64,000 bases of DNA, from contig OX422213.1 in NCBI GenBank assembly GCA_949130495.1, forward strand, positions 539,943,467-540,007,466, written 5' to 3'. The stretch's first letter is position 1; the number at the start of each line of letters is the position of its first letter. The notes beneath the pieces were generated by a model that was given only the letters and a program-made list of their open reading frames with translations, searched no databases and was not told the DNA's origin. Origin of the DNA: Sambucus nigra. Lineage: Eukaryota; Streptophyta; Magnoliopsida; Dipsacales; Adoxaceae. Positions 34,826-48,688 of the stretch are shown here, piece after piece. The translations under genes were made by a program, and so were the position numbers.

Positions 34826-36420
34826 TGTAAGTAAAATATCTTGGGTTTTAATTTGTATTTTGGCATATCCTGTTACAAATCGACTCGTCGAACCGAACTC
34901 CCACATCTCCAACATCGAAGACACCCCTATATCTCAAGAAGGTATAAAAGAATGGGTGTTCAGATATTTTCAAAATTATATTTGGGATGTTATTTTTATA
35001 AAACTGAGACTGCCTTTTTGAAAGACTTTAAAAATTAAATTTTTTGGCCTTGTTTAAACGAGATATTATCTCATCCGAACGAAAATATGATTTTGTTAGA
35101 AGTCTATTCTAACGAACCTCTAACGAGGTTGGCTCTGCCTGGCAGAACTTTCTCATTAGAAGCTTGTTTGATGTAAGCTTTGAACGAGATTACTTTTTTG
35201 TTAAAATGAGATACTTACTCGTTCAAACGAAAACCTATTTTGGTTTGAATGAGTCGTTGCCTCATATTTTGTGTCAAACCTATAAATACCTGTTTTGAAC
35301 TCTTTTTCACGGGATTTCGGAAAAAAATGCAAACAATATATCTTTGCCAAAGTTTCTCATATTTAGTTTCATAAAACACTTTTTAATTCACAATCTTTAC
35401 ATCCCCCATATAATTTATGAATCTTTGTGAAACCCTATAGTATCTATTTCTTTCATAAAACCTTGTGAATAGGAATATATACGGTTGTCTTGTGAACCAA
35501 GGGTTCACTTCTAAAGAAGGATGATTGATGGATACCGAGGGTAGATCGTTACCTGTGGACAACTCTGGACTAAGTCATATTCTGTTGGAAGTTTTAAAGA
35601 CTCTGCACATCAAACTTAATGTTGTTAAGTGTTTTATAAGTCGATTGTCTGTCAAAACTTATTATATTACTGAATATATGGTTTTTCCCTTTTTAGGTAC
35701 TTTTCCCCATTTACTATATTGATTGCCTGCATAGTTTATTAATTACGATTGGAACACATCTTGTATGCAATCCTAATTTAATCAACGATTAAAATTTGGT
35801 AAAAAATTGGATTTGTGTGTTGGGAATTAACTAGATAAATCAATCCATCAGAACATACGCACTCTCGAGAGATTGTCTTGGTTAATCTAAAATCAAATCG
35901 CACCCATAGAAATCAAAGAAATAATCGTGCAAGAATTTCAATCCTCATAATTCTCGGGATTAAGAATCTATGAACCATTTACAAATGGTGTGAGATTACC
36001 TAGGTTTAATTACGACAGACCTTAGACTTAAATTTCATGGGTGGTCCTATTTAATACATTCCTGGATGTAGTGGTCACAATCCTCTTTTGAACTACCATC
36101 AAACTTAAATTCCATGGGTGGTCCTATTTAATACAAGTTCTTATACCATCAGACTGATTCCTGCCATTTGAGATGAACCACTAGGATCGCACCTTAATCT
36201 TTATGATAGGATGTCAAATCCATATCTAGGTTCTAAATTGTTAAATTATACTAGAACCGAAATTTCGATCTTCTGTGATCAAGTCGAACCGAGTTCACCA
36301 AAATTCCTACTAAGTAAAATTTATCTACATGTCTGCAATATATTTAAGGAATAAATATAAGTCATTGTCATAACCATGATTCTTATTTCAAAATGAACTG
36401 ATACACCTTTACTTAAAAGT
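34826..36420 (+). repeat. 3' LTR of the old Sirevirus relic, degenerate
   Basis: It starts TGTAAGTAAAATATC after the polypurine tract. Bases 35055-35260 carry decayed TTCGAA-type motifs (CCGAACGAAA, TCTAACGAACC, CTCGTTCAAACGAAA) at the same offset as the palindrome cluster of the gag-only LTR. The right border is not clear; I set it where gypsy gag begins. A 30-base segment (CTTAAATT, CATGGGTGGTCC, TATTTAATA) occurs twice, at about 36028 and 36106. Confidence 0.6.
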
Positions 36421-36439
36421 AAACGTCATAAATGGTTTT

Positions 36440-37240
36440 AAGAATAAAACCCCAATGGAGGCTTATTCAATGTCTAGTCATTTCGACCCTTATGCTCTCC
36501 ACCTATTTTGGTTCCATCTGTACCACTCAACTCGTTTATCTTACCCGACTTCTTTTAGTAAGTCACTTTTTCTTGCTAAAGCATCAGTGCGATATCCACC
36601 ACCTGAGCATAAGTGGTGTGTGGAACACAACTTTCTTAATAGACTAAGTCAAACCATTAATGAAACATTCTTTCTTTTCCTCCTCAGTGTTCACCTCATC
36701 ATGTGAAAACATAGATAAACTGGTGAATTCTTGCTCATATTTAGAAACATTGCTCGAAACTTTGTCCCAATTAAGAAAATATTTTTTCCCCACGATCATA
36801 ATAACATAAGGAAAATATTCCGCATTAAATTTCACCATAAAGTCACCATAGTTCAAATAATCCCTATCCTCAGATGTGGTCAGACTCTCCCACCACTATA
36901 AAGCTTCCCATTTTATCTTAAAAGTGGTTAAACACATCAGTGCAGTCCACCATCCTCGAGTGTCTTTCCATATCACGCCAACACTAATAAGCAACCGTCG
37001 GGTTAGATCTCCCAAAAAAAGTGGGAGGATTGCCTTTGTTGAAGCAATCCCTCACCATATCCCATATTTATGAAGATACACCATATTGCTGCACCCCTTG
37101 GCTTTCCCATCTATGCCTACCAAGATCAATACTTGTCGTTGTAACCTCATGAATAATGGTCGCTAACTTGTCGACTCCCAAAAGAAATCCTTGCCTATCT
37201 TGACCCGAGGAACCAAAATTGAACCCTCTCTCCTAGATCA
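36440..37240 (-). pseudogene. Ty3/gypsy gag relic
   Basis: On the minus strand from about 37070 the frame reads RDCFNKGNPPTFFGRSNPTV, then CWRDMERHSRMVDCTD. The 36856-36644 frame continues NYGDFMVKFNAEYFPYV, then KKYFLNWDKVSSNVSKYEQE and FTSLSMFSHDEV, the Retrotrans_gag domain order. TAG and TGA stops interrupt it. The matching primer site and LTR lie just upstream (37383-38549). Pol is not present; the relic ends near 36440. Confidence 0.75.
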
Positions 37241-37382
37241 ATCTTTCATAATGTTAATAATCTGAAAAGATTCGAATAAATGAACGTCGGAGTCAAATCC
37301 TAAAGAGTACAAATAAAAAAAATGAATCAAAGTTAGGAAACACAAAAAACTATAACGAACGCATAACCCTCGAAACCTAAGG

Positions 37383-37400
37383 CCTTACTCTTATACAAAA
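37383..37400 (-). promoter_or_regulatory. Degenerate Met-tRNA primer site
   Basis: The minus strand reads TTTTGTATAAGAGTAAGGCC directly after an LTR end ATATTACA. It resembles TTTGGTATCAGAGC with several changes. Confidence 0.55.
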
Positions 37401-38549
37401 TGTAATATCCCTCATATAATTTCAACGAGAGTGATCAGCCCCTGGTACAAGTATATGTTGACTGTTAGAATTAAGATAATAATCCCAGCATGCGACAGAA
37501 ATCTGAGATATTAAAAACTTCTTCTAGAAGATACAATTAGAAAAAATCCAACAATAAATAAACCATCCACCATAGTGAGATCTGATGATAACATATTTAT
37601 AGACTCCGCAACTTCCTCATGTAAGAACAAAGGTCCTAAGGTCAACCCTTAGCCTCTTCCAGACCACTACTGAGTCCTTAAGACCTATGATGCTCTTAAT
37701 AAAGAGCCACAGAAGTATCGCATGTCTCATTCACTTATCCAATCTCTTAGAACGAACAATCGTTCTAATATATCCCTATAACCAAGCACAGAAACCTCGA
37801 CGCCAGCATCTCATCATGTCTGACGTACATAGCAGACCTCATTCTGAAGAGAACTGGACTTAAAAGATCATCTAACCCTCAACCCAGAGGTATTTCATTA
37901 CAACATACCTCCAGACCATCCTTTGGTAAGCCACTGATGATTTCAGGCCTCCTAGACGTCTTAGTAAACTCCTGAAGTTCATTTGTTAAGTAGGTGAAAA
38001 TCAAAACACTATTCCACCTACCTCTACTACTTAATTCTATTTGCATTTATGACTCTTATTTGTATTAAATGCACCCGATAATTACTTTACACCACTTGCA
38101 AAACCTTTGACCCACACTCCACCACCCATCTGAGGTTATCAGTCCCTAGAGAAACCATATCCATGCTATGACACTCCACTCATTATCTCTCCAAGAAAAT
38201 TCCTATATATGGGGAGATGGAGAACAGTTGAAGAAATATTCAAATCATCATAAACTAGCAGAATAAGGAGTATTTGCTTATACAAATATTTCTTCATTGT
38301 TCCATACACTCTCAGCTCACTGTTATGATTATAAAACCATAGCTTGGATCAGTTCCAGATATCTTTCTTATTGTATTCCTTATTGAGCCCTAAATTAATA
38401 CTTAGGAACCCTATGAAAAGTCTATCAGTTACTTCCTAAGTTCCTTTGGAATAGTGATAAAGGCCCGGGGACCTTAGACTTTCTTGGCCAAGGCCAAGAT
38501 GTCTCCTAGATTTTAATAACCATTTAATGATCCAATAAATAGTGAAACA
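37401..38549 (-). repeat. 5' LTR of the decayed gypsy element
   Basis: The plus strand begins TGTAATATCC (LTR end on minus) and ends GTGAAACA (LTR start TGTTTCAC on minus). No second copy is present, so the right border is inferred from the CA end and from the next element starting at 38551. A TATA-like CCTATATATGGGG lies near 38203-38215, but on the plus strand, which leaves orientation somewhat open. Confidence 0.5.
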
Positions 38550-39081
38550 CTATAATACCCCACCCTAGAAAAATAAGTATTTAATGATAATCGAAGTATT
38601 TCATTCAAAAAAAATTGAGGAATAAATACATTAGAGAATTATGTCCAATGGCACCAAAAGTGACGCATTACAAAAAATAATTAAAGAGAAAAATCCCCAC
38701 ATTACATTGTTCGCATGGATGCGTATTTAAGTTCTAATAGTCCTAGTATATATGTTGACATGGTCATGGTTAATATAACGCGATTTTTTTCAACAAGCAC
38801 AGCACAGGACGCGAACTTGCACGATTTTTATAGGACAATTCGAGAGAGATAAAAATAGTGTGGTCGCATATTTGGAGCCCTAGGAATATAAGAAAAAATA
38901 CCATGTAGAGAAAAAATTAAAAATAATATAAAAGTTAATCTAGAACTTTTTGAGAGTACGTGACATTACGAAAAGGCAACTTTGTACGCATTGTGTATGA
39001 CACTTAGAAGACCCAAAAAATACATTGAAAAATTCCATGTAAAGAAAAAATGAAAAAAAATTGGAGTTTGATTGCCTCAGT

Positions 39082-39083
39082 CC

Positions 39084-39114
<31 letters not shown>

Positions 39115-39116
39115 AC
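39082..39116. repeat. C19 followed by (AC)8
   Basis: A homopolymer and dinucleotide tract in the 5' LTR. The matching place in the 3' LTR is 48651-48693, with a longer C run. Confidence 0.9.
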
Positions 39117-41630
39117 CTTGTTGGGCGGACAGCAGACTTGAATGGGCTTTTTTTATTGGATGCTGATTGGAGGAATTATGTAGTACCTTTCAACTTGCAA
39201 TTCAGGTCTTGGTAGACTCGTTGTTACCTCTTTAGTGTAATGGAAGAGCTTAAACATGGACTTATGAATTAATATTAGAGTAGAAATGGGTGATAAGAGA
39301 TAGAGATGGGTTCCATGGTTTATCACCCGCAAGATATAAGATTTTTCCATCCTTCCTCTATCACTTGAAACTATTGCAAACCAGAATAACCTCTCAAATT
39401 CGTATCATTCCCTCCACCTATATTTTTCCCCACCCAAACTCCATTAAATTAGCCTACAAAATCCATCAAATCTCCACTCCAAAGTGGGATAGCTTGTAAG
39501 AGCTTTTGAGAAGGATTTTCTTGAGTTTGAAGAAGGATTTCATGGAGTAGTCTTGGAGTACTTTTGTCTGACAACCCGCTTAAAATAATAACGGGTGGCC
39601 AGCCCTATACTACTTTAATTCAGGAATCTCAGATGGCTCAGTCTCAACATCAATTAACGATACTAAATAATATAAGACTAACTACCCGAAATCATATAAG
39701 CGAGATGTTAAAATTTAATAAAACATACCACAAACCACAACCCAACACTATAGAACTACTAACAAAGGTAAAACATACACGAGTACATGATAAAAGAAGT
39801 GCTAGAATAAAATGAAATGAGTATATACAAATGAATATACCTGAATAAGTTGTCGGGTCACAGACAGTACAACAACCGTAAAGGAGAAATATAAACATCT
39901 ATAAATATCCCTTGGGTATAAACCCGATATACAACATGAATCCTACCTAGATTTACAAGAAGTAGGAAACGACTACCATCTAAATCCTGCAACAGTCCGC
40001 ACCTGTTACGGCTCCCACGACTCTGAATAGAAGGGCATCCAGCATCCATGCGGTAGGACACCTGTAGTAAAACGTACATATATATATGCAAGAGAGAAAT
40101 ATAAATGGGTCAGAGCTCGAGGTGTAAAAATGTTTAGCAAGTGTGCTAACCGTGCATAATAAATATAGATACACTTATATCATAATTAAAGTGGAGTCGC
40201 ACTCTCGTGAAACCCCCAAACTTACCTCTCATCTAACAGCGCGCACCTATTCGCGTCCTGGAATCTTAATTAAGTTACCCCTACCCACAAGGACAACCTA
40301 ACTTACCATAGGCACAGCCTGTACCCACAAGACCTTATATCCTAACATAACCCAAGAATCCTTCCCATTCTAATCACATATAATTATATTTACACATATA
40401 TATTATATTAGGTTTAGTTTCAATTCCGATTTATAATTTAATCAGTTAGAATTCTTAACACATTACCCATTTGCATTGGGTTTGAATCATATGATTTAAT
40501 TTCTAAATAACATGCATACAAATTAATAAGGACAGAACTTCTCTCCACTCTCAGCATTGCACTACGTTTCGTGTGTGGGGCGTCTCGCAAATCGAAATCC
40601 AAACAAGGAACCCCCCAATACACTACTCCTTGACAATGTCGATCGTAGCGATCCATTATGTCATACACACAATTCTACTATTACAGCTACCAAAATTAGA
40701 TTACTCTCTAAGAGTGACCTCAATATCTCCAATAATATCCTTGGGATGATGTAACCAAAATATTCCTTAAATGCGATACATCAAGCCCCAACAATCTAGT
40801 ACACCATAATCACCCAAGATGTACACCATAGAACTTTTATATCCTTCCATCTATAGGATATGTAAGTATATATGTATTTACTCTAAACATATATATAGAT
40901 ACAATCATTCATTCCCATAGCCAAGTGTACATACCACATATGATGTACAATGGCCATTCACATAATATAACCGACTATATATATCGTCAGTATACTGCAC
41001 CATGCTATTATCTTTCGAGTTCCTGATCCATGTAGCATACTGGGGACCAAGTGGTGGGGCTAAACGACACCCACCTCGTGATAAACTCACACACACAACG
41101 TCCGAGAAGCAGTCATAGTTTCTAACCGAAAATGAGACGAAACATACCCACCACGTCTCATCCCAAAAAAAATATAAATCACATAATAATACAATGGACG
41201 ACTATCACCTGGGGAATATCCACACTCTGCTCCTCGAGCCAGGGTGCTCACCCTCATCGCGAAAACTTCCCAATGATAGCATGTGCGGGGTATGCTTAAC
41301 CATACAAGTATATATATCATTCACATGCACAATATATATACATCCATATGATCCCATCATATAATTAAACCATCACATATGGTTTAGATATTTACAACAT
41401 TAGTATACTCATATATCCATATCTATACAATTATATATATATCCACATATCCACATAAATATACACACTTTCTCTCGTCCGTACGTATAAGATTTATAAA
41501 CTCGTCTATAAGTATGCATAATCCTCAATATACTAGCCGTCGTCCCAACACATTTAATTTACCTCAATATGTGAATACGATCCCTCACTTGAAGCATATT
41601 CATCCATTTTTCCTATCATGAATAGTCTTC

Positions 41631-41634
<4 letters not shown>

Positions 41635-41680
<46 letters not shown>
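41635..41680. repeat. (AT)n microsatellite
   Basis: There are about 23 AT dinucleotides inside solo LTR copy 2. Confidence 0.95.
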
Positions 41681-41682
<2 letters not shown>

Positions 41683-42452
41683 AACATTAAGGTAATCACC
41701 CAATGTTTAGTGTAGGTAACAATCACTACCTATCGCATCGATATCCGAAAGCACCTCAATATCACTAGTACTAATTCGACCATTGGTATACACATAACTA
41801 ATAGCCTATAAACCTCGAGTTAAATCTTAAATTCATCTCATGGTCCCATCACTTAGGGAAAATGCCCTTTGTAAATCACACACCGATATATAACAACTAT
41901 CCCGACTAGATTTACGCACGCTATTCTAATTGGTAATATGATCCCATCGCTCTCAATTTTGACTACTGTTCAATCACTCTTGTGAATCCCCTAGTCTAAC
42001 GCCTTTATGATTTATTCCTTGAATTTATCATTACTAAGGAAATGCGACCAGTCTCTCTCATTGGTCCCCAGATTGTATCTTAATAGTATCCTATCTCTAT
42101 AAGGATTCGATACAAATGTCGGCCTAGAATTTCACAACGTACCCTCACAACTCTCTCTAAGAGTTCTTGACTTCACATCATATCTAGACTCACTTTTGAT
42201 CTATAATTAGGATTGCCACCCCCAATGCGGCTTCCCACTATCTCCGGACACACACACAACTCCAATGCATACATGTAAACATATACCTTCCTTAAACTAT
42301 TTAAAGAAGTCCCCATAATCATAATAAGTGAGAAACCCCTTATATGTCGCCAAAACATAACTCTTACATCATAAAATAAGGTCCCACATCGATAAACCCA
42401 ATCAAAAAGGGGTAGAAATCATTCTAGAAAAACTCCACAAAACAGCCTTGTT

Positions 42453-42635
42453 TCCGAATCGATTCAGCCTCAAGGGCGAATCAATTCGCTCCAACTGCGA
42501 ATAGATTCGATCCAAAGGACCTGGGACTTTGTCTCAAGCCGAATGGATTCGCCTTGGGTCCGAATCGATTCGTTCATGCAGACCTGCCACTTTTTCGTAG
42601 GCCGAATCGATTCGCTTAAGGGGCGAATCGATTCG
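42453..42635. repeat. CGAATCGATTCG palindrome cluster, copy 2
   Basis: Six or seven exact or one-mismatch copies of CGAATCGATTCG occur within 180 bp, again in pairs. This is the same relative place as in solo LTR copy 1. Confidence 0.85.
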
Positions 42636-45612
42636 GGTCTGCAAAACCCTAAAAGTCTCTTCTTCTCCATTAAACCCACGAATTCTAAACCCTAAAATTT
42701 CACTTCTAACCCCTAAACCTTCGTCATATCATGATTTTAAGCTAACAAATCAACCCAAAGTTGGTCCCAACCATTTCTACACCATCAAACCCAAATATAA
42801 ACATCAATTTCAAGATTAAATCTTCAAAATCTAGGTTTTGTTATAAATACCCATAATCCAATTTTCTTATCCACAAATTATGAAATGGAATACACAAATG
42901 AAATATTTAGCAAGATTAAACACTTGCCTCGAAATTGTAGAGATTGGATCGTCCCCGAGATCGCGTTTGGGCCGAAATCTCCAAGCTTTCCCTTCTCTCT
43001 CTCTTCCTTTCTTCTTCTTTTTCCTTTTTCTCTCTCTTTCTCTAAATGAGAAGGCTTGATCCGTAAGCCTCTTAAATCCCTTAAAACAATAAACCCACTT
43101 TTAAATGTTAATACACACTTTAAAAGGCTCGTTTACTCCAATTCGAGTCAAACATACTTAAAAATATTTCGGAGCCGAAATAAAACCCAATGACAGTCAT
43201 TTTGACTATCTCGACCCATACGGAACCAATGGCGCACTCAAAATTATCATTCGGAATACTTTAAAATTTCCTCAATTTTTGGGCTTCAATATCTGAATTT
43301 TAAAATTCTCCAATTTAAATAAATTTTATTTCTCCCAAAAATTAAATTTCTCAGTTCCAAAATCGTGGGGTGTTACATTTTGGAGCTATTATGGTGGATT
43401 TTTTGTGACTCCCTTTAAGGCCACCTTTGGAGGTGGGGGAGTCACCTGTCTTCCTCATTCCTTCCACCATTTTCAGAGGCATTTTAGGTGGAAAGACTAA
43501 CCTTGGAATAGGTTTATAGTTGTGTTACATCTTACTTATTTTCATATATTAGACTAAATAAATGTTGGATATGAGTTATTTTGCATCTATAGTTTAATTA
43601 GTTGCATTCTAATCATTTTGGGTAAAAATGAGTTTAAAATAGAGGTTTTAAAATGGGTTTTCAAAATGCATAAATTTCACAATGTATGTCTTAAATATTT
43701 TATTAAATAAAATATGTTAAAAGGATGTTTTGAAGGCAAATAATGTGATTTTAGAGTTAAGAAATGTATTAGGCTTGATTAATCCATTTTATGCGAATAG
43801 AGTATATCTTCCTACATGAAAATAATGAAGATAATGATAAAAATTAAACCTTTACCTTAATGGATTAATCAAAGTTGTTGAAACTTATCCAGATAGTAAA
43901 ATGGGTTTAATGTGTAAATATGTGAAAGTGAGGTTTTTACATAAAGTTATGACTTAATGTAAATAAAAGAAGTAAAGAAGTCCAAATATGTAAATAATGA
44001 CTAAATGAGTATTAAGATTTAAAAATCCAAGAAGAAATTATACATATCAAATATGTGTCAAATGGGACTTTAGTATGTAAAATGTGTGAAATTATATATT
44101 AAAGATATTGGAGTGTTAAATGTGAGTTTAGTCAAATGACGTATTGAACAAGTGTTAAAAATGGTTAAATGTGTTTAGGTGTTGAGTCGAAACTTAAATT
44201 ACCATTTTTGGAAAATGACACTTGTCAAAGGACTATATGGAATTTTTTTGTAAATAAAGGGTAAATTTGTAATTTACTTAAAGTGAAATATTTTTTGGGA
44301 ATAAAAATGTTGATGAATATTTTTACACTAGTGTGGGTGAAAATAAATTAACTCCTAAAGCGTGAATGATTTTTGGTATAAAATCAACGTGTGTGTGAAT
44401 AAAGGACTTAAAGGAGAAAGAAATAATTTTTCAAGTGTTAATAGAAAAATGGACGGTTAAGTCCGGGATCTTGGCTTCGGCCCATACATGTGGATTAATG
44501 TAAGCAAAATGGATAATGTTGTACAAGTTGACAAGATAATGGAGTACACGGGTGATGTTGGAAAAATTAAGAAGGGCATGACGTCCCTAGTGGCGAAAGG
44601 CCACAAAGTAACTGATCAGTAGCATATGGTGCTCGCTACCGGTGGTGAGGAGCACGTGAAATCATGGTTATTGGATAAATCCAAAAGATAATGATGTAAT
44701 AGGGAACATGATAAAAAACGGGTTATAAGATATAAATAACCTAACTTGTGTGAATGATTAAGGTCCCCTTCAGTGTAATGTGGACAAGTAAATTGAGAAT
44801 AATGACTAATGTCCATAAGAAAAGCAAAATGGTTAAGCAAGGTGACTTAATGGGTAATAATCCAACTAATAAGGTTTAAACACATAATAATACAAATGTT
44901 CGTGTTATATAAGGCTTTCAATGTTAATGAATATTTTATAACATGATGTGTGCGTATGTTGAAAGAAAGTCTTAGGTAATGATTAAGCAACTCTAGTTTG
45001 AGTTAATGAACGTTGAGTAATAAAAAATTTGAAAGTAAATTAACGGCTTTCCCAAAAATTCTAAATTGTTTAATTGTGTGAGTTAATGAGAATAATATGA
45101 CATTTTTAAGTATAATGATACGAAATGACAAGACAAGGAGAATAAACCGTATTAAACAACGTTTTTGGAATAAAAATTATTTCATGCATTAGAGAATCTT
45201 TTTTAAATAGGTATATACGTAGATATATTCGTATTTTCACAAGCATGTACTTGTAGAGTGTGAGTATTCTTTCTGCCGTTCATTTCTATACTGAGTTTTC
45301 CCATTGAGCATTCAGCTCATTCCCTTCTTTTGTTACGACAGGTTGTATGTTGTCCCGTATTTTGAGAATGTTGTATAGGTAAGTACTTAATTTGCATTTA
45401 CGTTAGTAGGTCTGTTTACTTGGACTTTGGCTCACTCTCCTTAGGTTACATCACGTAGTTTTATGAAAATTGAAATCATATGCTAATAAGTGTAATGTTA
45501 AATAATAATAAAATTGGATTAAAAACATTATTTAGGTTGTTCCATTGCACTTCGCAATTAACGTGCGAGCCAAATCAGGTTGATCATTTATTAACCCTTG
45601 GGGAGTTACAAC

Positions 45613-45625
45613 TTGGTATTAAAGC
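45613..45625 (+). promoter_or_regulatory. Met-tRNA-like primer site
   Basis: TTGGTATTAAAGC lies two bases after the LTR end, close to TTGGTATCAGAGC. Confidence 0.65.
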
Positions 45626-48115
45626 TTTAGGTTCAATGTTCCTTTCTGGTGTGACGTAGTGAGGTTGGTAGTGATTATTTCGATGTTAATGTTAGTTTGG
45701 TCTAGTAACGCTGGATTAGTGATGGTTTCAATTCGTATCCTGGACGGCAAAGTCAAGAAAATTATCACAATATGCAACTCCTTATGAGATAGTAAACGGC
45801 TAAGTTATTATCCTTTCATGTTTCGCGACATTTCTGATGTAGTTGTGTTGGTAAGCCAAGGGTGTTAGTGTATACCAATAGCGCAACATTGTAATATTTT
45901 GCATAAGATGTATTGTGTGGCAACTTTGATAGTGAGAGTATCCTTAGTAGTAGTACCAACGTCAAGTAGTGTTCATTGAGACCTAGTTGTAAAGGTTGTA
46001 TATTTCATTTATGGAGGTTAGGAGACTGAGTGGCATTCATAAGTATTCATTATGTGGTGAGAACGTATTAGGTCCCTTGATTGAGGACTTGGATTTAGTG
46101 TATCTTGATTATAATGTGGGTCTAAATAATCATGATGATTTGAAGTAACCTAAGAGTAAACCTAGAAAATCTCGGTGATTTAGTGTTAAGTGCTAGCGTT
46201 GTGATGCCCTAGAATAGGACCTCTTGCGGTGTCACTAGGGTAAGCCTCCTCTTAGGCAATACCCAATGTCTTGTGTCCTACCAAAACTCTGGTGGTATTA
46301 GTTTACAACTTTAGAGATAATAATGGGGTATCAAGGAATAATATCCCTTATAGTGTCCGTGATATGGTCCGGGATGTTTATTGGTAATACCCGATGTCCC
46401 GTATCCTACCAAAACATATAAGCGTTAGCTTGTGATTTATCTCATAAGTGTGGTGATTGCATAGTGAGATAAGTTAGTTGTTGTGGTTGAACACTCATTG
46501 AGTTTTAATAATGTGTTTTGATGAAATTGACTTCGGGTTAGTAATATAGATAGACATGTGAATCCGTACTAATAATTCATTGGAGGTGTATACTAAGGTT
46601 TAGCTAGTGAGATGTTAATGCAAGTGGTATACGTTCCCTAGTAATAGTGAATTTAAGGTTGTGTACTGTGTATTACGGTGAGAATGATGTCTCTCCTTGA
46701 ACCTTTGGAATTACTTAGGGTGCTAGGGATATAGACTTACAGTTGGTATAACACGTAATGACTAGGTTTGATTCCTTGAGGTTATGATTTGGTGGCCGTG
46801 ATCTGTTGTCATACATAATAGAATTCTGCCATGATGGCTCTTACACTGGGATGTGTATGTCCATTTTGAGGATGATTAAATTGGTGTCTTTTCCATAAAG
46901 CGTCTGGAAGGATTATTGTTGCATTGAAGCTTTCATAGTGATGATATATCATTAATTATTGTAGTATGGTTAAGTCATGTTGACTTGTGGCAGTGCCTTG
47001 GAGCAAGTTTTATGATTTGGTTTATGAGCATGTGCCATGATATAACCTTTGAGGATAATGTCAAAAATAGATTGATAAGTGCTAGGTTATTCACCTGGGA
47101 GACGTAGAAAATGATGGTTTCATCATGGCTTTAGAGATAGCATTTGGAATGGAGTCTTAGGATTGATTACAACACCAAAGTGTGCTACCTATATGGTTTG
47201 ATATGATTCTGGTAAGGGAAATCATTAGGTCTTAGGCATGGGTAATGCTTGAAATTTTATAATGCCATTAAGGTAGTTATTATTCGGGATTATGTAGGAC
47301 ATTACTAAGGGTCGTAGAAAATTTTTGAGTGACGTGTTTCGCTTGATAAGAGTGATCTCGAAAGTTGATGTTAACTATCGCATGCTGAAATTATGGATAC
47401 CTAGGTATGATAGGGTAAGCATTGAACAGAAGTAATTTCATTTAGTTTAGATGGTTGTTCTTGCCAATGACAATGATGGAAAGGTGGCACTAGTCTTAAG
47501 GAGGTAAGCCCAGCGTTTCAACTTCCCAAAGAAATTGATGTATTATTTCATTTGTTCTGCAAGGATGGGAGATTCATGGCTAGGACACATCAGGGTTAAT
47601 GGGTATAACCATGGTATGGGGAAAGGCTGAGACTTTAGCAGATATCAGTGCGAGTGGGTTTGTACTTCGTGTGACATGGTTTGTCGTCGAAATTCAATTA
47701 TTTTCTTTTGGGCATGGATGTCGCCTGTTTCGTTGCATCTTTTCTAACTTCTTTGATCCCGGTAATGGGAAGTTATTTTCAGTTATGATTCGGGTGTAGT
47801 GTTGCATAAGCTCAGTAGTGTAAGACTTATTACTATTGTGGTTGATGTGTCATGGTATATGAGTGCTCTCTTCTTCGTAAGCATCCCTATTGTACACCAG
47901 TTTGTGTGTACGCTAGGTCTCGCATTTGTTCTATGTAGTTTGCATGTGTTATTTGATTACATTAGGTTAACATATTTCATTAGTTAACCAGTATAGCTAG
48001 TTATGACTTGGTCATGTGTTCCAAGATTATGACTTGAGAATATTATGAATATCAAAATCTGATGAAACATTAGGTGCTAGTGTTGCACTCTGCTAAAAGT
48101 TATGCGGTTATGGAA
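45626..48115 (+). other. Internal region of the long-LTR element, non-coding as seen
   Basis: There are 2.5 kb between the primer site and the second LTR. No frame longer than about 66 codons and no recognised gag or pol domain is seen. A segment near 46255-46290 (AATACCCAATGTC, TCCTACCAAAAC) recurs at 46383-46420. It is either a degenerated internal region or a large non-coding derivative. Confidence 0.5.
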
Positions 48116-48657
48116 AGTATTTAATGATAATCAAAGTATTTTATTCAAATAAAAATTTGAGCCATAAATATATATGGGAATTAATCCAAATGGCACAAAA
48201 AGTGACGCATTATGAAAAGTAAATAAAGAGAAAAATCCCAATGCTGCATGGTTCACATGAATGCATGCAAAATGCCAAGGAATGATTTTGACACGGTTAT
48301 CGTTAATATAACGCGATTTTTGCCAACATGTGTCGTACAGGATGCAAACTTGCACGATTTTTATAGGACAATTAAAGAGGGATAAAAATAGTGTGACCAT
48401 TTATTTGGAGCCCAAAAAATATAACGAAAAATACCATGTAGAGGAAAAATAAAAAATAAAATAAAAGTTAATCAAGCACTTTTTGATAGTAAGCGACACT
48501 GCGAAAACACAACTTTGTACGCATCGTGTAGGACACATGGAAGACCCAAAAAATAAAATGACCAATTTCATAAGGTAACAAAAAATACATAGAAAAATAC
48601 CATATAAAGATAAAATGAAAAAAAAAGTATTTTTTTTTAGGAGTTGGTCTCCCCCCC

Positions 48658-48688
<31 letters not shown>

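Larger units (their letters stand above)
39567..43377 (-). mobile_element. Solo LTR, Tekay-like gypsy, copy 2
   Basis: It spans 3811 bp, starting TCTGACAACCCGC and ending GGGGTGTTACA on the plus strand. TTTTG flanks both sides (39562-39566, 43378-43382), a perfect target duplication; the empty site is readable in the other LTR near 49134-49143. It is homologous to 29728-33515 along its length, including the conserved segment GTGTGGGGCGTCTCGC (copy 1: GCGTGGGGTGTCTCAC) and the palindrome cluster. No internal domains are present. The GA-rich leader on the minus strand lies near 42990-43045; the TATA-like box seen in copy 1 is eroded. Confidence 0.85.
38551..45610 (+). repeat. 5' LTR of a long-LTR gypsy-type element, split by a solo LTR
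   Basis: It begins TATAATACCCCACCC (expected TGTAATACCCC) and ends GGGGAGTTACA, followed by a Met-tRNA-like primer site at 45613. After removal of 39567-43377 and one 5-bp duplication it is about 3.24 kb. Bases 38570-39566 plus 43378-44530 match 48116-50305. It includes a C run and (AC)n at 39082-39116. Confidence 0.7.
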
